The translations under genes and the position numbers were made by a program. From an uncultured Bacteroidales bacterium (lineage in GTDB: Bacteria > Bacteroidota > Bacteroidia > Bacteroidales > Paludibacteraceae): a DNA stretch of 64,000 bases. Each line of letters opens with the position of its first letter. Position 1 is the first letter of the stretch. The stretch spans positions 1-64,000 of the forward strand of contig CAKVEC010000006.1 in NCBI GenBank assembly GCA_934728255.1, read 5' to 3'. Of this stretch, positions 8,028 through 16,256 are shown piece after piece. The notes under the pieces were generated by a model. The model was not told the DNA's origin, did not search any database, and saw only the letters and a list, made by a program, of their open reading frames with translations.

Positions 8028-10823
8028 TTAGTATAGTACGTTTCCTGCTATAGAATAGCATGTATCTTCGTGCAGGATGACCACTTGCCCGTTTTCGATA
8101 CGTTTGCAGGTTTGTTGTCTGTTAGCCGTGGTGTGGTCGATAGCCAAAGGGCGTTTGCCGTTGATAGCGGCAGGACCGAAGCCGCCACGACCATTGGCAG
8201 CGCGGACGGTCATGCCCTCTTCGAGTGCAGCAGGCAGTTCGGTGACAAAAGTGGCAGTACCGTTTTGCTCGATAAGGAAGAGTGTTGCCGTGGTGCTCTC
8301 CCATACGACAGCCCCGTCTTGGATGGTATAGTAGAGCGATTCCTGGGCTGTTTCGGAGGCGGGATTCCAATTGCTAAAGAAAGCGATATAGGCATATTGG
8401 GCAGCCAGGTCTGCGGAGAGGATGGTCTCCAACTGCTTGGTGTCGTCCTTATAGGTAAAAGTGATGAGGTTGCTTGCAGGGTTGATGACTTTGCCGTCGG
8501 TATCGGTGGTGTTGTATTCGCCGAAGATGTGTGGCAGCACATTCATACCTTGCAGTGTCCATCGGGCGATTTTGCCTTCGTCTATGAAACCGAACTCGCC
8601 TTTGCTGTAGTCGGCAACGGTATTGAGGAAGACACATTGCGGGGCGTTGTTCCAAGCGCGGCCGAACGATACAATCGGACATTCCGACAGAATACGGCAG
8701 CGGTTGAAGACATAGCCTTTGTCGTTTTGGTCGGCGTTGCTGGCGGTGATGACATCGCTCCCGCCGCCGGTGACATTGCGTTTTTCGCAGTAGAGCAGTA
8801 CATTCTCGAAGAAGACGCTTCCGTCACCGCAGATATAGTCCACGGTACCGTGAATCTCGCCGTCCTCGAAATAGCGCACGGCACCAATCTTGTTGGAATA
8901 GTAGGTGTCCTGGTAGGAGAGCAGGCGCACGTTTTTGCAGATGGTATGTGTGCCTTTGTCCCAGAGAGCGACCGCACGACCGTTATTGTTTTTGTAATAA
9001 TCCAGAGCGTTTTGCAGGGTGAGGTCTTGCAGATAGATGTTGTTGCCCGTGAGCAGGAGTGTGGCGGTGTTGTTGATAGATTCGTTGACGGCATCGGGGG
9101 CGTTTTTGATGATCACACCCTCCATGGATTGTCCGATGAGGCTCACATTGCTTGCCGAGACCTGTGTGAGGACGGTCTCACCGAGGTCGTAGATGCCGTT
9201 GGGCAGGAAAACACGGTCGCCGTCCTGCAGTTGCATGAGCGTAAGCAACAGCGAAGCCGCATCGCCTGCAGGAACGATATACATTCCGCTTGCGTCTTTC
9301 AGAATCTCGTTTGCCACGTTGTAAACCGCTACGCTGTGGAGGTAGGTTTGTCCGCCAAAGGTCAGCACCAGTGTGTCCGCAGCACCGTTGTAGAAGAAAG
9401 TGGTTGTTGTGCCGTCCGATTCGGCTTTGGCAGGGAAAGTAGCGACATCCGCCTTGCCTTGTTTGCTTGTTACCGTAACATTGGCTTCCGCCGAGTATTG
9501 GCAATTAGCCACTTGTATGTAGGCTTTGTCTGCCACTGCTATTTCTATCGTACCGCCGGCAGCGATATTCCAACCGTGGTTGTTGTAGTATTTGCCGCCT
9601 GTGATGGTGATACACTCGTGGTCTTCCTGATACCACGATGCTTTGGTCAAATTGTATGTATAGTGTGTGCCTACGGCGGCTTTTTCGATTTCCGTTACCA
9701 AGGCATATACTTTCAGATCCGCCTCGATAGCCGTACCATTTGCCACCTTGATACCCATATTGGTAGTCCAACCGCGGAAAGCGAAGCCATCGGCTATTGT
9801 CAGATCGCTGGTGCCGTATTTGGGTGCAAACGCCGTGCCGTGCAGCACTTCCTCTGCGCCGAGACGGGTGCCGTTCTGGTCGAAATAGACCACGGTATGG
9901 CTCTCTACATAGTCGCACGCCTCTACTTTGATATACGGGCAGTACTGACCGCAATAGACGATGAGCGAATCGGCTTCTTCCACGTTGTATGTCCACGTGG
10001 CGGTGCCCCCGTTGTGGTAGCAGCCGACCGACTTGGTATCGATGGTGGCGAGCAGGGTCTTGCTGTTGCCCGATGTAACCGTGGCATTCTGGTTAGCATA
10101 TTGGCAGCCGCCTATGGTCAGGCGTACGGGACCGTCCACCTTAAAACCGATGGTATAGTCCACCCAGCCGTGCTGCGCCCCGTTGTAACTTGCACCGCTG
10201 CCTTGTACACCGGCGGGGAGAACGGGATTTTCCTGTGTAAGGTCTATTTCAAAGTCTTTGAATGTACGCGGAAGGACCTCTACATTGCCATAGATAGTAA
10301 ACTCTGTCATATAGGCGTTCTGCACGGCGTTGAGATTGAACCAGCGCAGTTGTACATTCTCGCGGTTGACCTCAACCGTGTTTTTTATACCTGCCTGTGT
10401 GCAGAAAGCCGTACTTAGCGTGTCCCATTTTTGTGCATCGGGCGATTTGCACAGCAATCCCCAACCGCGACTGCTACCGGTGGCGGCATGTACAAACTCC
10501 ACCCGTGTTACGTTTTTGAGAACGGAGGTCTCGATATACGGGGTAGCCGTCTTGGCAGCCATAGCATAACCTGCCGTAATGACTTCGGTGTTGGAGAATT
10601 GTCCTTTTACGCCAGTCGGGTTGATCTCAACTTCGGCAAACGTGATGTCCAACTGCTCTTTGCTTGCTTGGGTGGTTACGGTCTTGGTGCTCGGCGTTGT
10701 GGTGCTTTTGACTGCCTCCCAATCTTGAAAATCGGTGGTGTAAAGCCGTTTTTCTACTACGTTTTGTGCTTGCAGTGTCATTGCTGCCACCACCGCCATA
10801 CACAATGTGGAAAATGTTTTCAT
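8028..10823 (-). CDS. Secreted pectinesterase (CE8) with accessory beta domains
   Basis: 931 residues. The signal peptide MKTFSTLCMAVVAAMTLQAQ predicts export. The CE8 beta-helix domain lies at about residues 510-820: LSYQDTYYSN (catalytic Asp), GTVDYICGDGSVFFENV (nucleophile Asp) and SFGRAWNN (substrate-binding Arg). It would de-esterify methylated pectin. Upstream regions contain strand-rich modules and one InlB/List-repeat-like unit (TVVYFDQNGTRLGAEE ... FAFRGWTTNMG). The extreme C-terminus (NGQVVILHEDTCYSIAGNV) is a short tail shared with five to six other secreted proteins in this window, probably a sorting signal. It stands alone, with its own promoter and terminator, but would suit pectin use alongside the rhamnose locus 12 kb away. 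Confidence 0.9.
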   Translation of the reverse strand: MKTFSTLCMAVVAAMTLQAQNVVEKRLYTTDFQDWEAVKSTTTPSTKTVTTQASKEQLDITFAEVEINPTGVKGQFSNTEVITAGYAMAAKTATPYIETSVLKNVTRVEFVHAATGSSRGWGLLCKSPDAQKWDTLSTAFCTQAGIKNTVEVNRENVQLRWFNLNAVQNAYMTEFTIYGNVEVLPRTFKDFEIDLTQENPVLPAGVQGSGASYNGAQHGWVDYTIGFKVDGPVRLTIGGCQYANQNATVTSGNSKTLLATIDTKSVGCYHNGGTATWTYNVEEADSLIVYCGQYCPYIKVEACDYVESHTVVYFDQNGTRLGAEEVLHGTAFAPKYGTSDLTIADGFAFRGWTTNMGIKVANGTAIEADLKVYALVTEIEKAAVGTHYTYNLTKASWYQEDHECITITGGKYYNNHGWNIAAGGTIEIAVADKAYIQVANCQYSAEANVTVTSKQGKADVATFPAKAESDGTTTTFFYNGAADTLVLTFGGQTYLHSVAVYNVANEILKDASGMYIVPAGDAASLLLTLMQLQDGDRVFLPNGIYDLGETVLTQVSASNVSLIGQSMEGVIIKNAPDAVNESINNTATLLLTGNNIYLQDLTLQNALDYYKNNNGRAVALWDKGTHTICKNVRLLSYQDTYYSNKIGAVRYFEDGEIHGTVDYICGDGSVFFENVLLYCEKRNVTGGGSDVITASNADQNDKGYVFNRCRILSECPIVSFGRAWNNAPQCVFLNTVADYSKGEFGFIDEGKIARWTLQGMNVLPHIFGEYNTTDTDGKVINPASNLITFTYKDDTKQLETILSADLAAQYAYIAFFSNWNPASETAQESLYYTIQDGAVVWESTTATLFLIEQNGTATFVTELPAALEEGMTVRAANGRGGFGPAAINGKRPLAIDHTTANRQQTCKRIENGQVVILHEDTCYSIAGNVLY

Positions 10824-10854
10824 TGAAATAGTAATTGGTTACAAAATTATGCTA

Positions 10855-10884
10855 CAAAGATATATCTTTTTCTCGATATGACAA
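10855..10884 (-). promoter_or_regulatory. Promoter of the pectinesterase gene
   Basis: Minus strand: TTG (10884-10882), 19 bp, TATCTTTG (10862-10855), about 30 bp before the ATG. Confidence 0.65.
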
Positions 10885-10989
10885 CACCTTATACTATATA
10901 GCGCACGAAATATCTACAAATTCCCCCTAATTTTACACGTTTTTTGCTGCTTCCTGTCTAAATGCTTAGTGGCGATTTTGCACTTTTGC

Positions 10990-11020
10990 TTGCATATATG
11001 GGGAAAAAAGTGTACTTTTG
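10990..11020 (+). promoter_or_regulatory. Promoter of the GH3-type acyl-adenylase gene
   Basis: TTG (10990-10992), 20 bp, TACTTTTG (11013-11020). The leader to the ATG at 11142 would be about 115 nt. The rest of the 318-bp gap 10824-11141 shows nothing else I can support. Confidence 0.7.
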
Positions 11021-11141
11021 CGGTGGTTTTTGTTGTAATAGGATTGTTTTCTTGGAAAAATGGACTATTTGACAAACCGTTTATCTCTACAGCAACAGCC
11101 TCGCAGGCAGGTGCAATTGGAGATAATGACACGAAACCATT

Positions 11142-13034
11142 ATGAAAAAGAAACCATATTTAGACAACCACGGTAAGGCATTGCCTTATCCTTGGTTAAT
11201 CAACACAATGTTGTGTTTGGTGGGCGGAAGCCAGATGATGCGTTTGCGGTTTTGGAGCAGGCATCCGCGCCACGCAGCAGAAAAAACATTGCGCGACATT
11301 CTGAACATCTCCCGTGATACGGTATATGGCAAGGAACATCATTTCGATGTGATTCTCTCAGCCACCAATGCAGACGACCTGTTCCGTCTCTATCGGCAGT
11401 ATGTTCCCGTAAACAACAGTTTTGAGACGCTTCGCCCCTATGTGGAGCGCTGCAAACACGGAGAGGAGAATATTCTTTTCCCCGGTAAACCGGATATGTA
11501 CGCCACCACCAGTGGTACCACCAGCGAACCCAAATGGATTCCGATGACGCACAAGTACCTGAAGGATGTCTATGGCAAGATGTCGCATATCTGGACATGG
11601 AATTTTGTCAAGCACCGCAGCCGTATCTTTGCAGGGCATATATTCCCCATCGTGGGCAAGGAGGTGGAGGGTTATGCGCCCGATGGCACACTGTTCGGCT
11701 CGGTGAGCGGCGTTTTGGTACGTGACATACCGTCTATTATCAAAAAGCACTACACCGCTCCGGCATCGGTGATGTCCATCGCCGACTATTCCGCCCGCAA
11801 CTACACATTGATGCGCCTGGCGATGCAGCACCGCGATGTAACGCTGTGGTCCACCGCCAACCCATCCACTATCCTCGAACTGATGCGTACCGTGGACGAG
11901 CACGCCGAGGAACTGATAGAGGACATCGAACGCGGGTCTCTGAGTTACGACTTCGACATCTCGTCCCATATCCGCGAGGAATTGCAGCCCTATATGTCGC
12001 CCCAACCGGAGCGTGCCGAGGAATTGCGCCAAATACTGCGCGAGAAGGGCCAACTGCTACCGAAAGACTATTGGCCGTGGTTGCAGTACCTCAGTACGTG
12101 GAAATGCGGCAATACGAAAATCTATATGGACAAGTATATGGACGCTTTCGACTGGGATAAGACCTACTACCAGGAGTTGGGCTATATCGCAACCGAGTGC
12201 CGTTTCGGCTTTGCGCTTGACGAGACCAACGAGTCGGTACTTTTCCCGCAGTTCCATTACTATGAGTTTGTGGAGGAAAGCGAACTTGATACACCGAACA
12301 AACATTTCCTGCAAATCAACGAGTTGGAGCAAGGCAAACGCTATTGTGCCTATGTTACCACCTATTCGGGGCTTTTCCGCTACAACATGAACGACCTCGT
12401 CGAGGTGGGCGGCAAGTACTACAATACCCCCACTGTACACATGGTGTCGAAAGTGAATGGTATCGTCTCGATGACGGGCGAAAAACTCTACGAACCGCAG
12501 TTCATCCAGGCGGTGCACGAAGCCGAGGATGAAACGGGTATCAAGACTAAGTTCTTTGTCGGTTTTGCCGATGTCAAAGAGTCGCTCTACCATTTCTATT
12601 ACGAGTTCGAGGACGAGCGTATCGGGCAGAAAGAGGCGGACGAGTTCACCAAAGTGGTGGACAAGCACCTCCAAACCATCAATATCGAATACGAGTCCAA
12701 GCGGGCTTCGTTCCGCTTGCACGACCCGCAGGCGCATATACTCCTTAATAACGCGTACGCGCGGTTTAAGGCGGCTTGCCTGCGCGACGGATTCCGTGAC
12801 GGGCAGTTTAAGTTCAATCTGCTGATGCAGGACGAGAAACGACGCAACAAGTTCAGCCTTATAGAGCGTATTGAGACGGGAATGGAGCGTGTGGCTTCAA
12901 CAATCATTGAGCAGGCTAACGTTATTGATGACCGTATGGAACAACGCCGTATGGAGCGCGAGAAACGTGCTGTCGCACGCGAGAACCGCCGTCAGGAACG
13001 ACGCACCAAACGGCAAGCAAAACGTAAACAATAG
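11142..13034 (+). CDS. GH3 auxin-responsive-promoter family acyl-adenylating enzyme
   Basis: 630 residues, cytoplasmic. It belongs to the plant GH3-like branch of the adenylate-forming (ANL) superfamily, which activates a carboxylic acid with ATP and often conjugates it to an amine (this GH3 is unrelated to glycoside hydrolase family 3). The ATP-binding loop TSGTTSEPKWIPMT is at about residues 124-137. YRYNMNDLVEVGGKYYNTPT and MTGEKLYEPQF (~residues 420-455) match the later adenylation motifs. The C-terminal ~50 residues are strongly basic (MEREKRAVARENRRQERRTK). Its real substrate in Bacteroidota is not established. It is followed after 5 bp by a HAD hydrolase and likely leads the operon with the acyltransferase. 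Confidence 0.85.
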   Translation: MKKKPYLDNHGKALPYPWLINTMLCLVGGSQMMRLRFWSRHPRHAAEKTLRDILNISRDTVYGKEHHFDVILSATNADDLFRLYRQYVPVNNSFETLRPYVERCKHGEENILFPGKPDMYATTSGTTSEPKWIPMTHKYLKDVYGKMSHIWTWNFVKHRSRIFAGHIFPIVGKEVEGYAPDGTLFGSVSGVLVRDIPSIIKKHYTAPASVMSIADYSARNYTLMRLAMQHRDVTLWSTANPSTILELMRTVDEHAEELIEDIERGSLSYDFDISSHIREELQPYMSPQPERAEELRQILREKGQLLPKDYWPWLQYLSTWKCGNTKIYMDKYMDAFDWDKTYYQELGYIATECRFGFALDETNESVLFPQFHYYEFVEESELDTPNKHFLQINELEQGKRYCAYVTTYSGLFRYNMNDLVEVGGKYYNTPTVHMVSKVNGIVSMTGEKLYEPQFIQAVHEAEDETGIKTKFFVGFADVKESLYHFYYEFEDERIGQKEADEFTKVVDKHLQTINIEYESKRASFRLHDPQAHILLNNAYARFKAACLRDGFRDGQFKFNLLMQDEKRRNKFSLIERIETGMERVASTIIEQANVIDDRMEQRRMEREKRAVARENRRQERRTKRQAKRKQ

Positions 13035-13039
13035 CAACT

Positions 13040-13660
13040 ATGGCTCCGCTGACTCCTGATGTACTGACTGCCGACATCGAAGCAGTTGTCTTGGATTTGG
13101 ATGGCACTATCTACAACAAACGCTGTCTGCCCGCACATCTCATCATCCGCAATATATTGTGGTTGCCATTGCTTTCTGCCGAGCAGAAAACGCGCAAGGC
13201 TATGCGAGGCATATATATAGGCAATAAAGAGGCGTTCTATACCGAGTTTTTCAGCCGTATGGCGCAGGGACGGTCGTTTACGCCTGCTATGGCACGCTGG
13301 TGGTATTTTCGTAAGTATATGCCGTCTATGGTACGTACTCTGAAACAGTACTACCGTCCGCAGCTGTGGTTCGGCACGTTTTTATTGGAGTGCCGCAAGC
13401 GTCATATGCGTGTGGTGGTCTATTCCGATTACGGTTTTGTAGAGGAGAAACTCTTCGCTCTCGGGCTGCACGCCGATATGTTCGAATTTGTAGTCTCTGC
13501 CCCCTCGTTGGGCGGACTCAAACCGGCGAAGGAGTGCGCGGAAGAGGTTGCCAAACGCCTGAATATACAGCCTGCACATTGCCTATTCATCGGCGACCGC
13601 GACGACACCGACGGTGCCTCCGCCCGCGCCATCGGAGCCCGCTTCTGCCAAGTAGAGTAA
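13040..13660 (+). CDS. HAD-superfamily hydrolase (phosphatase)
   Basis: 206 residues, cytoplasmic. HAD motif I is VVLDLDGTIYN (residues 15-25, nucleophile and acid/base Asp), motif II VVYSDYG, motif III Lys in GGLKPAKE, and motif IV FIGDRDDTDGASA, all in correct order. The cap is small and helical, between motifs I and II. It is a phosphatase or phosphoglycolate-phosphatase-like enzyme of unknown substrate. It starts 5 bp after the acyl-adenylase stop, so the two are probably translated from one transcript. The stop is followed directly by heptamer repeats. Confidence 0.88.
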   Translation: MAPLTPDVLTADIEAVVLDLDGTIYNKRCLPAHLIIRNILWLPLLSAEQKTRKAMRGIYIGNKEAFYTEFFSRMAQGRSFTPAMARWWYFRKYMPSMVRTLKQYYRPQLWFGTFLLECRKRHMRVVVYSDYGFVEEKLFALGLHADMFEFVVSAPSLGGLKPAKECAEEVAKRLNIQPAHCLFIGDRDDTDGASARAIGARFCQVE

Positions 13661-13744
13661 TGCACAATGCATAATGCACAATGCATAATGGGTGTTGCTG
13701 AAATGTTAATAATTGTGCATTGCGCATTATGCATTGTGCATTGC
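13658..13744. repeat. Two inverted 7-bp repeat tracts
   Basis: Left tract of heptamers (AATGCAC, AATGCAT, AATGCAC, AATGCAT) starting at the HAD stop codon, and a right tract (ATTGTGC, ATTGCGC, ATTATGC, ATTGTGC) at about 13713-13743. The tracts are in opposite orientation and could fold into a long imperfect hairpin, possibly acting as a terminator. Confidence 0.8.
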
Positions 13745-13759
13745 AGAAGTAAGGTGGAT

Positions 13760-13781
13760 GCGCATAGGATGTGCATAGGAT
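13760..13781. repeat. 11-bp repeat, two units
   Basis: GCGCATAGGAT and GTGCATAGGAT side by side, then a decayed third unit. Member of the 11-bp class seen elsewhere in the window. Confidence 0.6.
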
Positions 13782-13838
13782 AGGCGGTGTATGCTATGTG
13801 TGTTAATTGTTAATTTTTAATTGCTAATTCAAAGAAAT

Positions 13839-14696
13839 ATGAATAAACGTTACGCAGAATTGGAGACCGAACCGGATGTATATATTCCTGATATGGGCAT
13901 TGACTACCCCGAGGACGACCCGTATGCACGCCTCTATAAACCGGTTTATGACCGCAATGTGGTGGTGGATGAGAACTACCCGTATCTGAACGACAGCAAG
14001 AAATTTCGTTTCCTCAACTGGTCAATGTGGGGGCTATTGCTCAAGGTCGGGCTCGGCATCAAACTGCATGTGCAGATGGGCTTGCGCTTCAAAGGGCGCG
14101 AGAACTTGAAAAAGTACAAGGATGTCCTCGCCGGCGGGGCTATCACCATTGCCAACCACTGCTATCGTCTTGATTGCCCGTGTGTCCTGCTTGCTGTTCA
14201 CGCCAAGCATACCACGCGTATTCCGATGTTTGCACCCAATTTCTCCACCAAGGACAATTTCTTCCTTAATGTGGTCGGCGGTATTCCTATTCCGCCGCAA
14301 GAAGCCGGTATCGCTGCTTTGAAAAAGTTCAATGCAGCCTTCGATGAGTTCCATCGCCGTGGCTATTGGTTTCATATCTTTCCCGAGGCGGCACGATGGG
14401 ACTTCTATAAGCCGCTCCGTCCGTTCCAAAAGGGGGCTTTCTCTATGTCCTACAAGTACAATATGCCCCTACTGCCGTGTGTCATTACTTACCGCGAACG
14501 CACGGGCATCTACCGCCTGTTCGGTAAAAAAGAACTGCCGCTCTTGCAGGTGGAGATAGGCGAACCGATTTGTCCCGACCGCAACAACCCGCGCGGTGCG
14601 GAGGTGGAGCGTCTGCGTACCCTTGCCCACCACACCATGGAGCGTATGGCAGGTATCGCAAAAAATAGTTGGGCGGTCAGCCCCGAGCAAGAATAG
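13839..14696 (+). CDS. PlsC-like 1-acyl-glycerol-phosphate acyltransferase family protein
   Basis: 285 residues from the ATG at 13839 (MNKRYAELETEPDVYIPDMG); an upstream in-frame ATG lies in A+T-rich repeat-like sequence. The acyltransferase block I NHCYRLD (NHxxxxD) follows GGAITIA at about residue 105. The later block FPEAARWDFYKPLRPFQKGA corresponds to the FPEGTRS-like motif, and block IV is probably PLLPCVITY. It would acylate a lysophospholipid or ornithine-type lipid at the inner face of the membrane. The gene lies in the same direction as the acyl-adenylase and HAD genes, suggesting a lipid-related cluster. Confidence 0.85.
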   Translation: MNKRYAELETEPDVYIPDMGIDYPEDDPYARLYKPVYDRNVVVDENYPYLNDSKKFRFLNWSMWGLLLKVGLGIKLHVQMGLRFKGRENLKKYKDVLAGGAITIANHCYRLDCPCVLLAVHAKHTTRIPMFAPNFSTKDNFFLNVVGGIPIPPQEAGIAALKKFNAAFDEFHRRGYWFHIFPEAARWDFYKPLRPFQKGAFSMSYKYNMPLLPCVITYRERTGIYRLFGKKELPLLQVEIGEPICPDRNNPRGAEVERLRTLAHHTMERMAGIAKNSWAVSPEQE

Positions 14697-14727
14697 GGGA
14701 TTTTTTTTAATTTGATTCTGCTCATGT

Positions 14728-14759
14728 ACAAATTTTCTCATTTGCAAATTTACAAATTG
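14728..14759. repeat. 8-bp tandem repeat, four units
   Basis: ACAAATTT, TCTCATTT, GCAAATTT, ACAAATTG, ending at the start codon of the EamA transporter. Same octamer class as 6587-6626, inverted. Confidence 0.65.
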
Positions 14760-15685
14760 TGAACCGTCTCCTCCCCTATATCGCCGTCCTCCTCTCTATG
14801 CTCATCTGGTCGGCAGCCGGTATTGCCATCAAGGAAGCCCTTGTGGTGCTGCCGCCGATGACGATGATTGTCATCCGTTTTACGTTGGCAGTACTGTTGA
14901 TGCTTGTCATCGGTCTCTGTGCCAGACGAAATAAGATGCTATGCTTGCAGAAGGTGGATAAGAAGGATGTGCCGCTCTTCGTTCTGGGAGGTATTTTCCA
15001 GCCGTTCCTCTATTATATTTTGGAGACGTTCAGTTACGATGCTCTCTCTTCGCCCACTATCGCCGAGGCGTTGCTCTCCACGAGTCCTGTCCTGGCTCCT
15101 TTCTTTGCTGCTGTCATCTTGCGTGAGCATATTACGCGATACAATATCTTGGGTATTCTGGTTTCCACGATCGGTATGCTCCTTTTGGTGCTTGTGGGTG
15201 CTTCCGATTTCAGTATCGGCAACCCATGGGGTATTGCTTGCGCTTTTGCTGCCGTCTCTACTGCCGTACTTTATACCATTGTCCTCCGCCGTATTCCTTC
15301 TAAATACAATCCGCTCACTGCCGTTTTCTACGTGCAACTGACAGCCCTTGTCCTGTTCTATCCGCTTTGCGGTTTCACCGATGGTCTGAGTGGTTTTGCG
15401 CACCTTGCAGAGGTCGCTCCTGACCAACTATGGCGTTCCTTGGCGGCGGTAGGTTATCTGGCACTCGGAGCGTCTGTCATTGCCTTTATCTGTTTCTGCT
15501 ATACAGTCCGTGCCATCGGTGTTACCCGCACCAATGCTTTCAACAACGTCCGTCCTGCCTTTACGGCTGTCTGGATGCTCCTTTTCTTCGGCGAGCAACT
15601 CCCTTGGGCGAAATGGCTCGGCATCCTCCTCATCATCTTCGGTCTCTTCGTCTGCCAGAGACCTGTGCCTAAATCAAAGTCATAA
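14759..15685 (+). CDS. EamA/DMT-family transporter
   Basis: 308 residues, with about ten hydrophobic helices and the two EamA halves: residues ~5-140 (PYIAVLLSMLIWSAAGIAIK) and ~155-300 (GIACAFAAVSTAVLYTIVLR ... AFICFCYTVRAIGVTRTNAF). This family exports metabolites or amino acids across the inner membrane. The start is GTG at 14759, directly after the octamer repeats; no better ATG gives the first helix. It ends 4 bp before the sigma-factor ATG. Confidence 0.88.
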   Translation: MNRLLPYIAVLLSMLIWSAAGIAIKEALVVLPPMTMIVIRFTLAVLLMLVIGLCARRNKMLCLQKVDKKDVPLFVLGGIFQPFLYYILETFSYDALSSPTIAEALLSTSPVLAPFFAAVILREHITRYNILGILVSTIGMLLLVLVGASDFSIGNPWGIACAFAAVSTAVLYTIVLRRIPSKYNPLTAVFYVQLTALVLFYPLCGFTDGLSGFAHLAEVAPDQLWRSLAAVGYLALGASVIAFICFCYTVRAIGVTRTNAFNNVRPAFTAVWMLLFFGEQLPWAKWLGILLIIFGLFVCQRPVPKSKS

Positions 15686-15689
15686 TGCT

Positions 15690-16244
15690 ATGACCTCTGC
15701 TGACTTTGAACAAATCTTTATGGAGTACTACCCGCGTCTGGTAGTATTTGCGGGTAAATTTATTTTGGACAACACGGCAGAGGACGTAGTGCAGGAGTGC
15801 TTCTTGAAGATTTGGGAGAACCCGCACATCGAGTTACGAAATGTGTCGTCGCTGCTTTTTACGATGGTGCGCAACGCTTGTCTCAACGAACTCCGACATC
15901 GTGCTATTGCCGGTACAGAATCCTTGGATAGCCTGATAGCCGTGGAGGGATCGGAGCAACTCTACTGGCAGGATATGGCACCCGATGCGGATATGCAACT
16001 GATTGGCAAAGAGTTGGAACTGCAGATCAACGAAGCCTTGTCCCACGTGAGCGATAAGTCGCGCGAGATATTTTTGCTCTCTCGTAACGAGGGACTCAAG
16101 CCCAAAGAGATAGCAGAACGCTACGGCATTACTCGCCAGGCTGCCGAGAAACACATCAATGCCGCATTGGATGCACTGAAGAAATATCTGCCGAAAGACT
16201 TGCTTTGGGTTGCATTCCTCTATATAATCTTGTTATATCAATAG
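15690..16244 (+). CDS. ECF RNA polymerase sigma factor (Bacteroides type)
   Basis: 184 residues from the ATG at 15690 (MTSADFEQIFMEYYPRLVVF); the longer open frame upstream is only the other frame of the transporter gene. The sigma-2 region is at residues ~10-75 (DNTAEDVVQECFLKIWENP) and sigma-4 at ~125-175 (SREIFLLSRNEGLKPKEIAE, GITRQAAEKHIN). Followed after 12 bp by its FecR anti-sigma factor. It should direct a small regulon in response to an envelope signal. Confidence 0.93.
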   Translation: MTSADFEQIFMEYYPRLVVFAGKFILDNTAEDVVQECFLKIWENPHIELRNVSSLLFTMVRNACLNELRHRAIAGTESLDSLIAVEGSEQLYWQDMAPDADMQLIGKELELQINEALSHVSDKSREIFLLSRNEGLKPKEIAERYGITRQAAEKHINAALDALKKYLPKDLLWVAFLYIILLYQ

Positions 16245-16256
16245 AAAACACCCAAT

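Noticed and set aside
8070..10418. 782-codon plus-strand open frame opposite the pectinesterase
   Set aside because: No domain or signal recognisable; the minus-strand frame has a signal peptide, CE8 motifs, promoter and terminator.
11060..11176. 38-codon ORF upstream of and overlapping the acyl-adenylase gene (MDYLTNRLSL ...)
   Set aside because: Could be a leader peptide but has no family pattern; it overlaps the real gene's start out of frame.
11142..13034. Glycoside hydrolase family 3 call for this GH3-named protein
   Set aside because: The TSGTTSEPKW ATP-binding motif shows an adenylate-forming enzyme; only the name coincides.
13658..13744. CRISPR array
   Set aside because: Short contiguous 7-bp units without spacers and no cas genes nearby.
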